Origin: Anaerosacchariphilus polymeriproducens
GTDB taxonomy: Bacteria > Bacillota > Clostridia > Lachnospirales > Lachnospiraceae
NCBI RefSeq assembly: GCF_003363435.1
Contig: NZ_QRCT01000012.1
Span: forward strand, 62,001 to 126,000
Direction: 5' to 3'
DNA: 64,000 nt
The translations under genes were made by a program, and so were the position numbers. The notes under the pieces were generated by a model. It saw only the letters and a program-made list of their open reading frames with translations. It ran no database searches and was not told the DNA's origin. Positions 45,195 to 54,215 of this stretch are shown here, in pieces. Within the stretch, counting starts at the first letter, position 1. Each line of letters starts with the position of its first letter.

Positions 45195-45896
45195 CAATTA
45201 TATTGCATGGTTTAATCAGGTTGAGGCATATATGTAAGTGCACCATACGGTATCTGGAATTGCAACATCAAATTCACGATTTAGAATATTAGATTGCTGG
45301 AAGTCCCTTTTTTATAGCCTGTTTTTTTCTACGCACAATTGACCTAAGCCCTAATTCTATCATGTATAGGTGAATGGTAAGTGCAGAACGGACTATCCAT
45401 TATCATTTTCTAGATAATCACGCATCATAAAACTTCGTTTTCACGATGATATTTTTCTGTCATTAACCTTTGTATGCGAGCCTTTTCACTACGATAAAAA
45501 CTTTTTCTACTTTTTAAATAATTATAGTATGCATTTGGACAAATATTAAATTTTCTTAATAACCAACTGACGCCAAATTCAGAAAGGTATTTTTGGAGAA
45601 CTGAAACTGTGCTAATCGATTTCCTTTGTAAAGAATACTGCCGCTTTTTTTAGAATTCATTTTCTTTTTTTGTTTATGAAAGCTCTTTTCGGAAGTGTAA
45701 AATTTCTTTTGATGTAGCATTTTCTTCTTGAAGTTTTGGATTGTTTTGGCATTCTTTGAGATGTTGATTTAATCAGTAAGTAAGTGTTCCGCGACCAAGA
45801 TTATATTCCTCGGTAAGGCTTTTTTGTTCTTCCTTCTTATAAATAGAGATGTAAGACTTTTTCTCTGAGCTCAGGCTCATAACGATTACTTGACAT
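45195..45896 (-). pseudogene. Degenerate IS3-family element (orfA and orfB remnants)
   Basis: Minus-strand ATG 45896 (AAAGGAGAAG upstream) starts MSSNRYEPELREKVLHLY, an IS3 OrfA. A four-base insertion shifts the frame; after it KKEEQKSLTEEYNLGRGTL and LNQHLKECQNNPKLQEEN follow, with a Trp codon turned to TGA. OrfB remnants continue in mixed frames: CPNAYYNYLKSRKSFYR, MRDYLENDNG and ALTIHLYMIELGLRSIVRRK. Many frameshifts; inactive. It fills most of the gap 45191-46113; the remaining 200 bases hold nothing clear. Confidence 0.8.
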
Positions 45897-46113
45897 ATTG
45901 TAACTTCTCCTTTGATTTAAATTATTGTATCAAACTATCCCCAAGTGTTACAACTTTATTATGCAACGTCTATTCAAATTATAAGTGCTTAAGTAAGGTT
46001 AATAAATTCTTAAGAACAATATGGTAGACCATAACAAATACATATGTTAATATATAGTGGCATTGTTTAAATAATGTTAGTATGAATAATAGAAAAGAAA
46101 ATGAGGAGTAAAT

Positions 46114-46506
46114 ATGATTAAAAGAAAAAAAATTGCAGCGTTATTAACTTGTATGGCAATATTGGGAAGTACAAATATTGCACATGCAGAAACTAAGGAG
46201 TTTTCATTTACAGTAAGTAATCGTATAGAAAAATCGGGTTATTATGCAAAGAAGGCTGATAATGAACAATTTGCTTATATTACAGCAACCTCATTTAAAG
46301 GAGGTAGAACTAATATAGCAGTGGGAGTAAAACAAGAGAAGGACAGTAGTGTTGAAACTGTAGCTTGGACTTTTACAAAACAAAATTATAAAAATAAGCA
46401 GAAAATAGAATATACTAGGTATGCTGCACCGAGACTTAGATATAAAGTATTTTGTGAAGGATTTGGCTCAGGAACAGGAACTATAGAAGGTCGTTATACA
46501 CCATAA
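46114..46506 (+). CDS. Small secreted protein A of the ABC cassette
   Basis: 130 residues. The Sec signal peptide (KKIAALLTCMAILGSTNIAHA) leaves a mature protein of about 105 residues, probably all-beta, with YITATSFKGGRTNIAVGV, WTFTKQNYKNK and a C-terminal CEGFGSGTGTIEGRYTP. The protein at 50008 has the same plan and ending. No family could be named with confidence; short exported proteins of the DUF2712 and lactococcin-972 classes have a comparable layout beside ABC transporters, but the motifs do not clearly match. GAGGAG precedes ATG 46114. A bacteriocin or signalling role is inferred from context only. Confidence 0.75.
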   Translation: MIKRKKIAALLTCMAILGSTNIAHAETKEFSFTVSNRIEKSGYYAKKADNEQFAYITATSFKGGRTNIAVGVKQEKDSSVETVAWTFTKQNYKNKQKIEYTRYAAPRLRYKVFCEGFGSGTGTIEGRYTP

Positions 46507-46523
46507 ATAAACATTGTAATTAA

Positions 46524-46565
46524 ATATAGTGGTAAATAACAATAATATAGTTTTTACCACTATAT
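46524..46565. terminator. Symmetric hairpin between secreted gene A and the lipoprotein gene
   Basis: A perfect 13-base stem ATATAGTGGTAAA / TTTACCACTATAT with a 16-base loop and no T-run. It may reduce transcription into the ABC genes or protect the 3' end of the mRNA for protein A. Confidence 0.65.
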
Positions 46566-46588
46566 ATTGTGATATCGTGAGGTAAATA

Positions 46589-47593
46589 ATGAAAAAAGTT
46601 ATATTATTAACTATGATAATATTAATAATGAGCGTACTTTGTTATGGTTGTAACAAAAGTAAAATGAATGAAGGAAGTAAATTTGAATGTCCAAGTGAAA
46701 TAAATAAAAATTTAACCGATTATATTACAGTAAATGCAAAAGTGACTATACCTGAATCTGCAAAAGATGGAACTGTACAGGCCTTAGAGGTGAAACCACA
46801 TGATTTTCCATCTCAAAAAGAGAAGATTCAGCAGCTGTTAGGAAATAACAAGTATTTTTACATAGAACCTGGATATATAGAATGGAGTTCGGATTATGCA
46901 ATGAATGTGTTGAATACAATAAAGTCAGACCCCCAATATGACGATTATAATGCAGATTTATATTTAAAAGATAAGAATCTGGCGTTTATGTCACAAGCTG
47001 ATGCATTTAACAAAGTAAAAAGTACGTTAAATAAATTAAATATAGAAGTAAGTGATAGATATGTATGTTATGTGATGGATTATCGCATAATGGAAGAGCA
47101 GGAAGATGTTAAGAATGCTTTTGGAGAAGAGAAAAAAGAAGAGAAAAAAGCACAATGGACAGAAGATGATAATCTTTATTATTTTAGAATACAACGGATT
47201 TATAATGATATTTTGATAGTAGGGGACGAAGTATTTGCAAATTCGCCAAATCAAAATATGTTAGTTATGTATAATAAGGGTGGGATACAAAAGATTACTA
47301 TAATGGATTATTATGATATTACAGAAAAAGAAAATGAGATTAATTTAATTACAGTTGAAGATGCTATAGAGAAAATTAAACAAAAGTATGATGCTGTTAT
47401 CTCTGAAGATAAAATTAGTATTACTAATATTGAACTTTGTATGAAAACAATTAATCAAGATACAAATGGTGGTAAGGCAATCATAGTTCCTGCATGGAAA
47501 TTTCAAATTACTACAAAGGTGGAAGATCCGGAAATAGAACCTTATTCAGAAAATGTGTTAATTAATGCAGAGACTGGAAAAGAAATACTATAA
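46589..47593 (+). CDS. Lipoprotein of the ABC cassette
   Basis: 334 residues. The signal peptide ends in the lipobox LCYGC. The mature protein is soluble, charged, and has two similar alpha/beta stretches around SQADAFNKVKSTLNKLNIEV and TVEDAIEKIKQKYDAVI, each reminiscent of PepSY-like modules, ending in VPAWKFQI and VLINAETGKEIL. It is 15 bases before the first permease gene and is probably an accessory or immunity lipoprotein on the outer face of the membrane. No named family was recognised. Confidence 0.75.
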   Translation: MKKVILLTMIILIMSVLCYGCNKSKMNEGSKFECPSEINKNLTDYITVNAKVTIPESAKDGTVQALEVKPHDFPSQKEKIQQLLGNNKYFYIEPGYIEWSSDYAMNVLNTIKSDPQYDDYNADLYLKDKNLAFMSQADAFNKVKSTLNKLNIEVSDRYVCYVMDYRIMEEQEDVKNAFGEEKKEEKKAQWTEDDNLYYFRIQRIYNDILIVGDEVFANSPNQNMLVMYNKGGIQKITIMDYYDITEKENEINLITVEDAIEKIKQKYDAVISEDKISITNIELCMKTINQDTNGGKAIIVPAWKFQITTKVEDPEIEPYSENVLINAETGKEIL

Positions 47594-47608
47594 GATATGG
47601 AGGCTATT

Positions 47609-48388
47609 ATGGTTCGTAATATACAGATGGATATGAAGAGGGCAATATTTTCGTATAAAGTTATTTTTGCCTTATTTGGTATTATGTTGTTGTGGATTAT
47701 TAACGGTAAAAGATTTTCTCAACCAGAAGATTTATTTTACTTGTTTGTTTATACCAAAGGTTTAACCATAACTACGCTTTTAGCAATTATAATAAGTAAT
47801 GTTGGATATGGGACTAGCTTTTGTGAAGATTTTAAACATTATGCAATTCGTCCCATTGTAATAAGAACATCAGTAAAAAAATATGTTATATCAAAAATTA
47901 TAGTATGCAGCATTGTAACAATGTTGATATATGTAGTAGGTACATTATTATTTGTTTTAATAATGATGAAAGATTTACCACTAACTACTTCTTCGAGCAT
48001 GATGGTTGATAATATAAAAAGCGCAAGTTGCTTTGACTTTTTACTTCCAGAACATTCGTTTTTGGTTATATTAATACAGTGTATTTTAGATGGTATGTGT
48101 TGTTGTACAATGTCAGTTGTAGCATTAAGCTTATCTACTTTTATTCCAAATGAGTTTATTGTATTATGTATCCCTTTAGTTATATATTACCTTCAAATTT
48201 TTTTGTTTATTGATACTTTAAAATTACCAGCAATATTTGATTTTGAACAAGTGTTTATGGCTTGTTTTACAGATAATATAAGCATAGGACATTTCATTTT
48301 ACGTGCATTATTGGTGTTCTTATTTTATCATATAGTATTTGGTGTGCTGATGTACTGGAAGGTGAAGAGGAGAGTTGCGAATGAGTGA
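47609..48388 (+). CDS. ABC transporter permease 1 of the cassette
   Basis: 259 residues from ATG 47609 (GGAGG just upstream; the earlier ATG contains that site). Six hydrophobic segments, for example YKVIFALFGIMLLWII, IIVCSIVTMLIYVVGTLLFV and FILRALLVFLFYHIVFGVL. This is an ABC-2-like permease. It overlaps the start of permease 2 by 8 bases. With the ATPase at 49253 it forms a likely heterodimeric exporter or immunity pump. Confidence 0.82.
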   Translation: MVRNIQMDMKRAIFSYKVIFALFGIMLLWIINGKRFSQPEDLFYLFVYTKGLTITTLLAIIISNVGYGTSFCEDFKHYAIRPIVIRTSVKKYVISKIIVCSIVTMLIYVVGTLLFVLIMMKDLPLTTSSSMMVDNIKSASCFDFLLPEHSFLVILIQCILDGMCCCTMSVVALSLSTFIPNEFIVLCIPLVIYYLQIFLFIDTLKLPAIFDFEQVFMACFTDNISIGHFILRALLVFLFYHIVFGVLMYWKVKRRVANE

Positions 48389-49229
48389 GATAAAAAATAT
48401 GTTTAGAATTTCCCTTTATCAAATGAAACAATGGACAAGTCATCCTAAAACATATGCTGTATTAATAAGTATGTTCATATTTATGCATTCTAAAGTATGG
48501 CCGGTTGATAATTTTATTAAAATGGTAAATGTGAAAGCCACACCATTTATTTTTCCATTTTTCTTTTCAGATCAGTTCTTGCTTATGCTAATGATGCTGG
48601 GAATTGTAGTACTATTTTGCGATGCTCCTTTTTTCGATAAAACTCAATTATTTATTGCCGTAAGATGTGGGAAAAAGGTATGGGCATGTGGTCAAGTTAT
48701 ATATTTATTCCTAGCAAGTATTATATATTTTATCATAATTTATATGATGAGTATTATTATGCTGTTACCAAACATAGTCTTAGAGAACAATTGGGGTAAA
48801 ATCTGGAATACTCTTTCTCAAACAGATGCAGTAGTAACTGCAGAGATATACCTTGCTTTTCCATATAAAATAATTGTGGATTATACACCGGTAGAAGCAG
48901 TTTTGATCGTTTTTATATTAGGAGTTTTAGTTAGTTTGTTTTTGGGATTACTGCTGTTTTTTATCAATATTTATATTAATAAAGCAGTGAGTATATCAAT
49001 AGCTATGGGATTCATACTTATCACAACAAGAGTGGCGTTTTTACCACCGATTGTAAAATATTTTTCGCCGGTTTCCTGGATGAGTTTAAATTTGATATCA
49101 AAAACAGCCTTTGGAAATGAGCTTTCAGTAGATAAAGTAATAGGCATACTTGTTATAATGATAATTATTCTTGTAATACTTTGTGTTAATGGAGTAAATA
49201 AGCGAGATTTGGATATACAGAATGTATAG
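48381..49229 (+). CDS. ABC transporter permease 2 of the cassette
   Basis: 282 residues from ATG 48381 (GAGGAGAG upstream). Six to seven hydrophobic segments, such as LLMLMMLGIVVLFCDA, VIYLFLASIIYFIIIYMM and VIGILVIMIIILVILCV. The start KNMFRISLYQMKQWTSHPK is like ABC-2 permeases encoded next to similar ATPases. It lies in the operon between permease 1 and the ATPase. Confidence 0.82.
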   Translation: MSEIKNMFRISLYQMKQWTSHPKTYAVLISMFIFMHSKVWPVDNFIKMVNVKATPFIFPFFFSDQFLLMLMMLGIVVLFCDAPFFDKTQLFIAVRCGKKVWACGQVIYLFLASIIYFIIIYMMSIIMLLPNIVLENNWGKIWNTLSQTDAVVTAEIYLAFPYKIIVDYTPVEAVLIVFILGVLVSLFLGLLLFFINIYINKAVSISIAMGFILITTRVAFLPPIVKYFSPVSWMSLNLISKTAFGNELSVDKVIGILVIMIIILVILCVNGVNKRDLDIQNV

Positions 49230-49252
49230 TCTGGTTTGGAAGGAGTATTATT

Positions 49253-49897
49253 GTGAAAAGGGAGATAATTTCAGTAGAAAATGTAACAAAGCAATTCAAA
49301 GAACAAATAGTATTAAATGATGTGTCTATAGAAATAAAGCAAGGTGAGATATGTGGTATTGTTGGAAGAAATGGTTCTGGAAAAACAGTTCTATTTAAGT
49401 GTATATGTGGATTTTTGAAATCAACTTCAGGAAAAATATTTGTAAGAAATCAGGAAGTTGGAAAGGATATTGATATTCCTAGAAATTTAGGAGTAATCAT
49501 AGAATCGCCTGGATTTTTAAATAATTATAGTGGATATCGAAATCTGGAATTGTTAGCTACATTGCAAAATAAAATATCAAAATCTGAAATATTAAAAGCG
49601 ATACAAACAGTAGGGTTAGAAGGTTCTGAGAAAAAAAAGGTTGGTAAATACTCTATGGGTATGAGACAGAGATTAGGGATTGCACAAGCAATTATGGAAA
49701 ATCAAGATATTTTAATTCTTGATGAACCAATGAATGGTCTTGATAAAAGTGGAGTTAATGAAGTCCGAAATTTATTGTTAGATTTAAAAAAGAAAGGTTA
49801 TACAATCTTGCTTGCCAGTCATAACCAAGAAGATATAAATGTATTGTGCGATACAGTATTTGAAATGGATAATGGAAATATTTTAAAATTAAGTTAG
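49253..49897 (+). CDS. ABC transporter ATP-binding protein of the cassette
   Basis: 214 residues from GTG 49253, after GGAAGGAG. Walker A GRNGSGKTV, Q-loop region near RNLGVIIESP, signature KYSMGMRQR, Walker B DILILDEPMNGLD and switch His in ASHNQED. It lacks a C-terminal accessory domain, typical of small ABC-2 ATPases. Its central part is duplicated as a fragment at 45029. Confidence 0.93.
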   Translation: MKREIISVENVTKQFKEQIVLNDVSIEIKQGEICGIVGRNGSGKTVLFKCICGFLKSTSGKIFVRNQEVGKDIDIPRNLGVIIESPGFLNNYSGYRNLELLATLQNKISKSEILKAIQTVGLEGSEKKKVGKYSMGMRQRLGIAQAIMENQDILILDEPMNGLDKSGVNEVRNLLLDLKKKGYTILLASHNQEDINVLCDTVFEMDNGNILKLS

Positions 49898-50007
49898 TTA
49901 TTTATAAATTTTAATATAAATTAATTTATATTTAAAAGGAGGGGGTATCAAAAAAATTTAATTTACGTAACGGGTTAATCAAAGATTTTAGAGGAAGAGG
50001 TAGAAAA

Positions 50008-50406
50008 ATGATTAAAAGAGGGAAAAAAGGAATAGCGTTGTTATTAGGTTTGATGATTTTGGGAAGTACTAATTTAGTACATGCAGAAACTAAACAGTTT
50101 TCATTTACTGTAAAATATGGACAACAAAAATCAGACGGTTGTGCACAAAAAGCGGATCATGAACAAATAGCATATGTAACAGCAACATCATTTAGTGGTA
50201 ATAGATCTAAAATTGCAGTTGGAGTACGTGGATTAGGTAACAGTGCTGATACGGGATGTTGGACTTTTACGAAACAAAATTACAAGAATAAGATGAAATT
50301 AGGATATGAATATGGAATTTATGCGTATCCAGGAAAAAATTTTGAAGCATATTGTGAAGGTTTTGGTTCAGGTGTAGGTACTGTTAAAGGACGTTATACA
50401 CCATAA
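50008..50406 (+). CDS. Small secreted protein B of the ABC cassette
   Basis: 132 residues, a paralogue of protein A at 46114: signal peptide ending LVHAETK, then FSFTV, YVTATSFSGNRSKIAVGV, WTFTKQNYKNK and the ending CEGFGSGVGTVKGRYTP. It has three cysteines in the mature part against one in A. GAGGAAGAGG precedes ATG 50008. The position right after the ATPase, separated by 110 bases, makes it the last gene of the cassette. Function unknown. Confidence 0.75.
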   Translation: MIKRGKKGIALLLGLMILGSTNLVHAETKQFSFTVKYGQQKSDGCAQKADHEQIAYVTATSFSGNRSKIAVGVRGLGNSADTGCWTFTKQNYKNKMKLGYEYGIYAYPGKNFEAYCEGFGSGVGTVKGRYTP

Positions 50407-50436
50407 ATTTAAGATTACATATTTAACTAATTTTTA

Positions 50437-50461
50437 TCGTCAGTCACAAGATGACTGACGA
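50437..50461. terminator. Hairpin after secreted gene B
   Basis: TCGTCAGTCA / TGACTGACGA with a five-base loop, 30 bases after the stop. The arms match the terminator at 28169, but here no T-run follows. Confidence 0.55.
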
Positions 50462-50679
50462 TAATTAGTTTGCCTTTGATGGAGTCTTATAGGTTTTTTA
50501 TATGGAAAAAAGAGAAGTTTTTACTTTTTTATTTAGAATATATTTGTAGAATTTTAAATAGAAATATGTTAAAGTATTACATGATATTATAAAAAAGATT
50601 AATTAAATATTTTCTTACAACAGGAATAAATTTATAGTTGATAGAATTTATTAATAATAATAGTAAATTATTTTTAGTA

Positions 50680-50714
50680 ACAGTTAGCTTATGTAAATAT
50701 GCTGGCTGTTTTTC
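50680..50714 (+). terminator. Isolated terminator-like hairpin
   Basis: ACAGTTAGC / GCTGGCTGT stem followed by TTTT, in the gene-poor AT-rich gap 50407-50956. Apart from this and the hairpin at 50437 I see nothing in that gap. Confidence 0.5.
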
Positions 50715-50956
50715 TAAATATAATAAATATTAATTATAGAAAGACTAACTATTAAATGTCAAGTGCTAAAGTGATATTTATTGAATGAATTGCAGAATTG
50801 CATTTCAGATAGATAAGAAACTAGAAACTAATTTTTGAACTTTGAAAACTGCATGATAAATAGAGCATCATTCCAGATACTCAAAAAGGAGATCTTTATA
50901 TATTGATACCTAAGACGCTTTCATAAAAATCTGCCCTAATCTTTCAAGTTGATAGA

Positions 50957-51445
50957 TTACTCTGACAAGTTTTTTTGCAGCATGAGAATGAGCTTTGCAC
51001 GCTCTTTTACTTTATCAAAGCGATAACGAGTTAGTGACTTCAACTCTTCATTATGATAAGATGTGTCTGAGTAGGACTTTAAGTTCGCCTCAGACATGAG
51101 CATTGTAGCGATCGTATGGGCATCAACTTTATCCGTTTTCGTCTTTCTAAGGCTTAGACTTTTACTGTAAAGATTGGTATGTAACGGGTTGATAACAAAG
51201 GTGGTCAGGCCTTTATAAAGAAGATATCCCAAGGTGTTATAACTGTAGTGTCCAGTGGCTTCGAGGCCTACTTTTACTTTGGTTAAATCATCTGTAACGG
51301 ACTTGATTTTCTGATAAAGCTCATCAAAACCATCTCGATTGTTTGGAATGGTAAATGATTTAAAAAGAATTTTACCATCTGAGTTCGTAATAAAGCAATT
51401 ATGCTTATCTTTAAACAACAATTCTGTAAATCATATAATTCTCCT
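50957..51445 (-). pseudogene. Truncated IS110-family transposase
   Basis: The minus strand encodes about 154 residues of an IS110 N-terminal domain: FITNSDGKILFKSFTIPNN, VGLEATGHYSYN (E), KTKTDKVDAHTIA (two D). The first strand with its catalytic Asp is garbled: after ATG near 51445 (AAAGGAG upstream) deletions leave ATTGTTGTTTAAAGATAAG where IDVAKDK is expected. The C-terminal half with the Ser motif is missing. It belongs to a different IS110 lineage from the element at 42621. Confidence 0.85.
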
Positions 51446-51553
51446 TTGAAAATGTATTAACACTGTTTGGAACCCCTGGTACTCCTTGCGATTGTACCTC
51501 GTTCTAAATAAACCGTCATGCGGTATCTAACTAATTAACAAATATACAAAGAG

Positions 51554-51613
51554 ACTGTGGTTGGAGCCTTTCTAAAACCATCAAGTGGTAGGACGCGTGA
51601 ACCAATCCACAGT
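51554..51613 (-). ncRNA. Stem-loop upstream of the IS110 remnant, possible bridge-RNA relic
   Basis: On the minus strand ACTGTGGATTGG pairs with CCAACCACAGT (one bulged A), enclosing a 37-base loop, about 110 bases before the transposase start. IS110-group elements encode their bridge RNA at this left end. This is a positional and structural guess. Confidence 0.35.
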
Positions 51614-51688
51614 GTCTTCAAAAGTATAGCATACAGTCCTTGGAGAGGGACTATAAACACTACTACTTTATAATACGAGGATTCGATT

Positions 51689-52252
51689 ATGGCATCTACC
51701 TATTTGACAAAACTTGGAATGGCAGAAGTATTAAAAAATCTGATGTTAACAACACCTATCAATAAGATCCGTATTGTGGATATTACGGAGGGGTGTCATA
51801 TTTCTCGCCATACTTTTTATAATCATTTTATAGATATTTATGACTTACTAGGGTGGATTTATAAAAATGAAATTATAGAGGATTTAGATGATTATTGCCA
51901 TTACGACAAATGGAAAGATGGAATTCTAAGAGTTTTAGAATACACTCTGAAGAACAAGAAATTGTGTTTAAATACATATCGCTCTCTTGGAAGAGAGCAT
52001 TTAGAAGAATTTTTATATAGTGTATTTTCCCACGTTTTGCTCGGTGTAATGGGAGAGATTCAGCAGAATATACATGTAACGGATTCCTTTAAAGAAGAAG
52101 CATCTGATTTTTATGCCAATGCTTTTGTTGGTTTATTTATGTCATGGTTAAAGACAGACTTGAAAGAATCTCCACAAGTCTTTGCCAATCGTGTGGATAG
52201 AATGCTTGAGGGAAATCTGGTCGCACTTTTTAAAAGAAATGAGATTGAATGA
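51689..52252 (+). CDS. TetR-family regulator next to oleate hydratase
   Basis: 187 residues. An N-terminal TetR helix-turn-helix (LTKLGMAEVLKNLMLTTPIN, IVDITEGCHISRHTFYNHF) is followed by an all-helical ligand domain of the DhaS/TetR_C type. It lies 118 bases upstream of the oleate hydratase gene in the same direction and most likely controls it in response to fatty acids; this is inferred from position. ACGAGG precedes ATG 51689. Confidence 0.88.
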   Translation: MASTYLTKLGMAEVLKNLMLTTPINKIRIVDITEGCHISRHTFYNHFIDIYDLLGWIYKNEIIEDLDDYCHYDKWKDGILRVLEYTLKNKKLCLNTYRSLGREHLEEFLYSVFSHVLLGVMGEIQQNIHVTDSFKEEASDFYANAFVGLFMSWLKTDLKESPQVFANRVDRMLEGNLVALFKRNEIE

Positions 52253-52370
52253 CACATTTGTAGCTGAGTGTGTCATTTTTGCACATATGCAAGAACTGTT
52301 CATTGATAGACTTTTCTAAATTTGATAAAGTTTGCATAGGAATATAATTATTTAAGAAAGGACGATTTCT

Positions 52371-54065
52371 ATGTACAATTATCAAAAAATTAATCCGAAA
52401 ACTCCAGACAATATTAAAGAACGTCAGGCATATCTCCTCGGAGGAGGAATTGCTTCTTTATCAGCGGCAGCATTCTTGATTAGAGATGCACATATGCCGG
52501 GAGAGAATATACATATCTTGGAACAATTGGATGTGTTTGGAGGATCTATGGATGGGGCCGGTTTGGCTGAAACTGGTTATACTGCCCGCGGTGGACGTGA
52601 AATTGAAGAACATTTTGAATGTTTTATGGAACTATTTAGCTTTATTCCGTCTTTAAAGGATAAAACAGTGAGTGTACTTGATGAATTTAGACAATTAAAC
52701 ATAGAGGAACCTATCGAATCTCATTGTCGTTTGGTTCACAGGCAAGGAGAAAAATTAGATTTTTCATCTCTGGGTTTATCTACTGCGAATGCATTATCTC
52801 TTTCTAAACTGCATCTTTTAAAAGAAGAGGTTTTAGGTGCGATGACGATTGAAGAATTTTTTGATTCCAGTTTCTTTGAGACTAATTTCTGGTATTTCTG
52901 GGCATCAATGTTTGCTTTTGAGCCATGGCACAGTGTCGTTGAAGTGAAACGGTATATGGAACGTTTTATGCATCTTCTTGGTGGTATGAATTGCCTAAAA
53001 GGTATCTTACATACCGAGTATAATCAATATGATTCACTGATTTTACCTTTAATTACATGGTTGAAAGAGCAGGGGGTCAATTTTGAACCGGGATGTGAAG
53101 TGACGGATATTGAATTTGACTTTAAAGAGAATAAAAAGACTGCAACAGCGGTTCAATATTTGAAAGACGGTCAAACACAAGTTATTAACGTAAAAGAAAC
53201 AGATATTGTATTATTTACGAATGGCTCTATGACAGAAAATACAACAAAAGGAGATCTCGAGCATCCGGCAATATTAGATCGTTCAGAGAATAAAGGATGT
53301 TTCAGCGTTTGGCAAAAGCTTGCTAAGAAATCATCTGATTTTGGACGTCCAGAAGTCTTTTGCAGTGATATTGACAAAACCAAATGGTTGTCTTTTACAA
53401 TTACTCTAAAGGATGATGAAATAGTATTTCCCCATTTATACGATTTATCAGGTGATTTACCGGGCATGGGAGGTCTTGTTACCATTAAGGATTCGAAATG
53501 GTTTATGAGCTGGGTAGTTCCAAAACAGCCGCACTTTATAAATCAACCGGATAATGTAAAAGTACTTTGGGCTTACGCGTTAAATCTTGATGTACCGGGT
53601 GATTATGTGGATAAATCTATTTCTGAGTGTACAGGTAGAGAAATGTTCGAAGAACTTTTGTACCATATGGGATTGATAGATAAAAAGGATGAAATACTTG
53701 AGCACACGGTAAATGTCATACCATCTATCATGCCATATATTACTTCTCAATTTATGCCTCGTATCAAAGGAGACCGGCCGGAAGTGGTACCGGAAGGCAG
53801 TGTTAACTTTGGATTTTTGGGTCAATTCGCTGAGATTCCTAATGATTGTGTCTTCACGGTAGAATACTCCGTACGTGGTGGCATGATGGCGGTTTATCAA
53901 TTAATGAATCTTGATAAGGAAGTAGATCCTGTATTTCCAAGCCAATACGATATAAGGGTGTTGACAGATGCGGCTAAAACATGTCTTGGTGTGGATAAAA
54001 TTTCTTTAAAAGATGTTCCGTTAGGTACAATCTTTAAAAATACGGAATTAGATAAACTATTATAA
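52371..54065 (+). CDS. ohyA: Oleate hydratase
   Basis: 564 residues, the usual length of this FAD enzyme family. The N-terminal dinucleotide fold AYLLGGGIASLSAAAFLIRD, EQLDVFGGSMDGAG, and the conserved TARGGREIEEHFECFMELFS are diagnostic; the C-terminus has EIPNDCVFTVEYSVRGGMMA. It adds water to the cis-9 bond of oleic and linoleic acids to give 10-hydroxy acids, a detoxification step known in gut Firmicutes. AGAAAGGACG precedes ATG 52371. Confidence 0.96.
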   Translation: MYNYQKINPKTPDNIKERQAYLLGGGIASLSAAAFLIRDAHMPGENIHILEQLDVFGGSMDGAGLAETGYTARGGREIEEHFECFMELFSFIPSLKDKTVSVLDEFRQLNIEEPIESHCRLVHRQGEKLDFSSLGLSTANALSLSKLHLLKEEVLGAMTIEEFFDSSFFETNFWYFWASMFAFEPWHSVVEVKRYMERFMHLLGGMNCLKGILHTEYNQYDSLILPLITWLKEQGVNFEPGCEVTDIEFDFKENKKTATAVQYLKDGQTQVINVKETDIVLFTNGSMTENTTKGDLEHPAILDRSENKGCFSVWQKLAKKSSDFGRPEVFCSDIDKTKWLSFTITLKDDEIVFPHLYDLSGDLPGMGGLVTIKDSKWFMSWVVPKQPHFINQPDNVKVLWAYALNLDVPGDYVDKSISECTGREMFEELLYHMGLIDKKDEILEHTVNVIPSIMPYITSQFMPRIKGDRPEVVPEGSVNFGFLGQFAEIPNDCVFTVEYSVRGGMMAVYQLMNLDKEVDPVFPSQYDIRVLTDAAKTCLGVDKISLKDVPLGTIFKNTELDKLL

Positions 54066-54215
54066 TTAAGGTCTCTATTTATAAATATTTAAGAATATAT
54101 CCATAAATTAGTCAAAGATATATGTTATAGTAACATAAATTAATGTTTAAGTACATCAAGTTGTTATTAGACTACCATTATAAAGATACGTACCAGTTTA
54201 ATTATGGAGGAAAAT

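Noticed and set aside
46114-50406. Lactococcin-972 family bacteriocin
   Set aside because: Layout is similar, but size, cysteines and sequence (CEGFGSG...GRYTP) do not match the family as I know it; left unnamed.
50805-50830. Fourth copy of the lectin operator palindrome
   Set aside because: Only the half ATTGCATTTCA matches, with no suitable -10 box or gene downstream.
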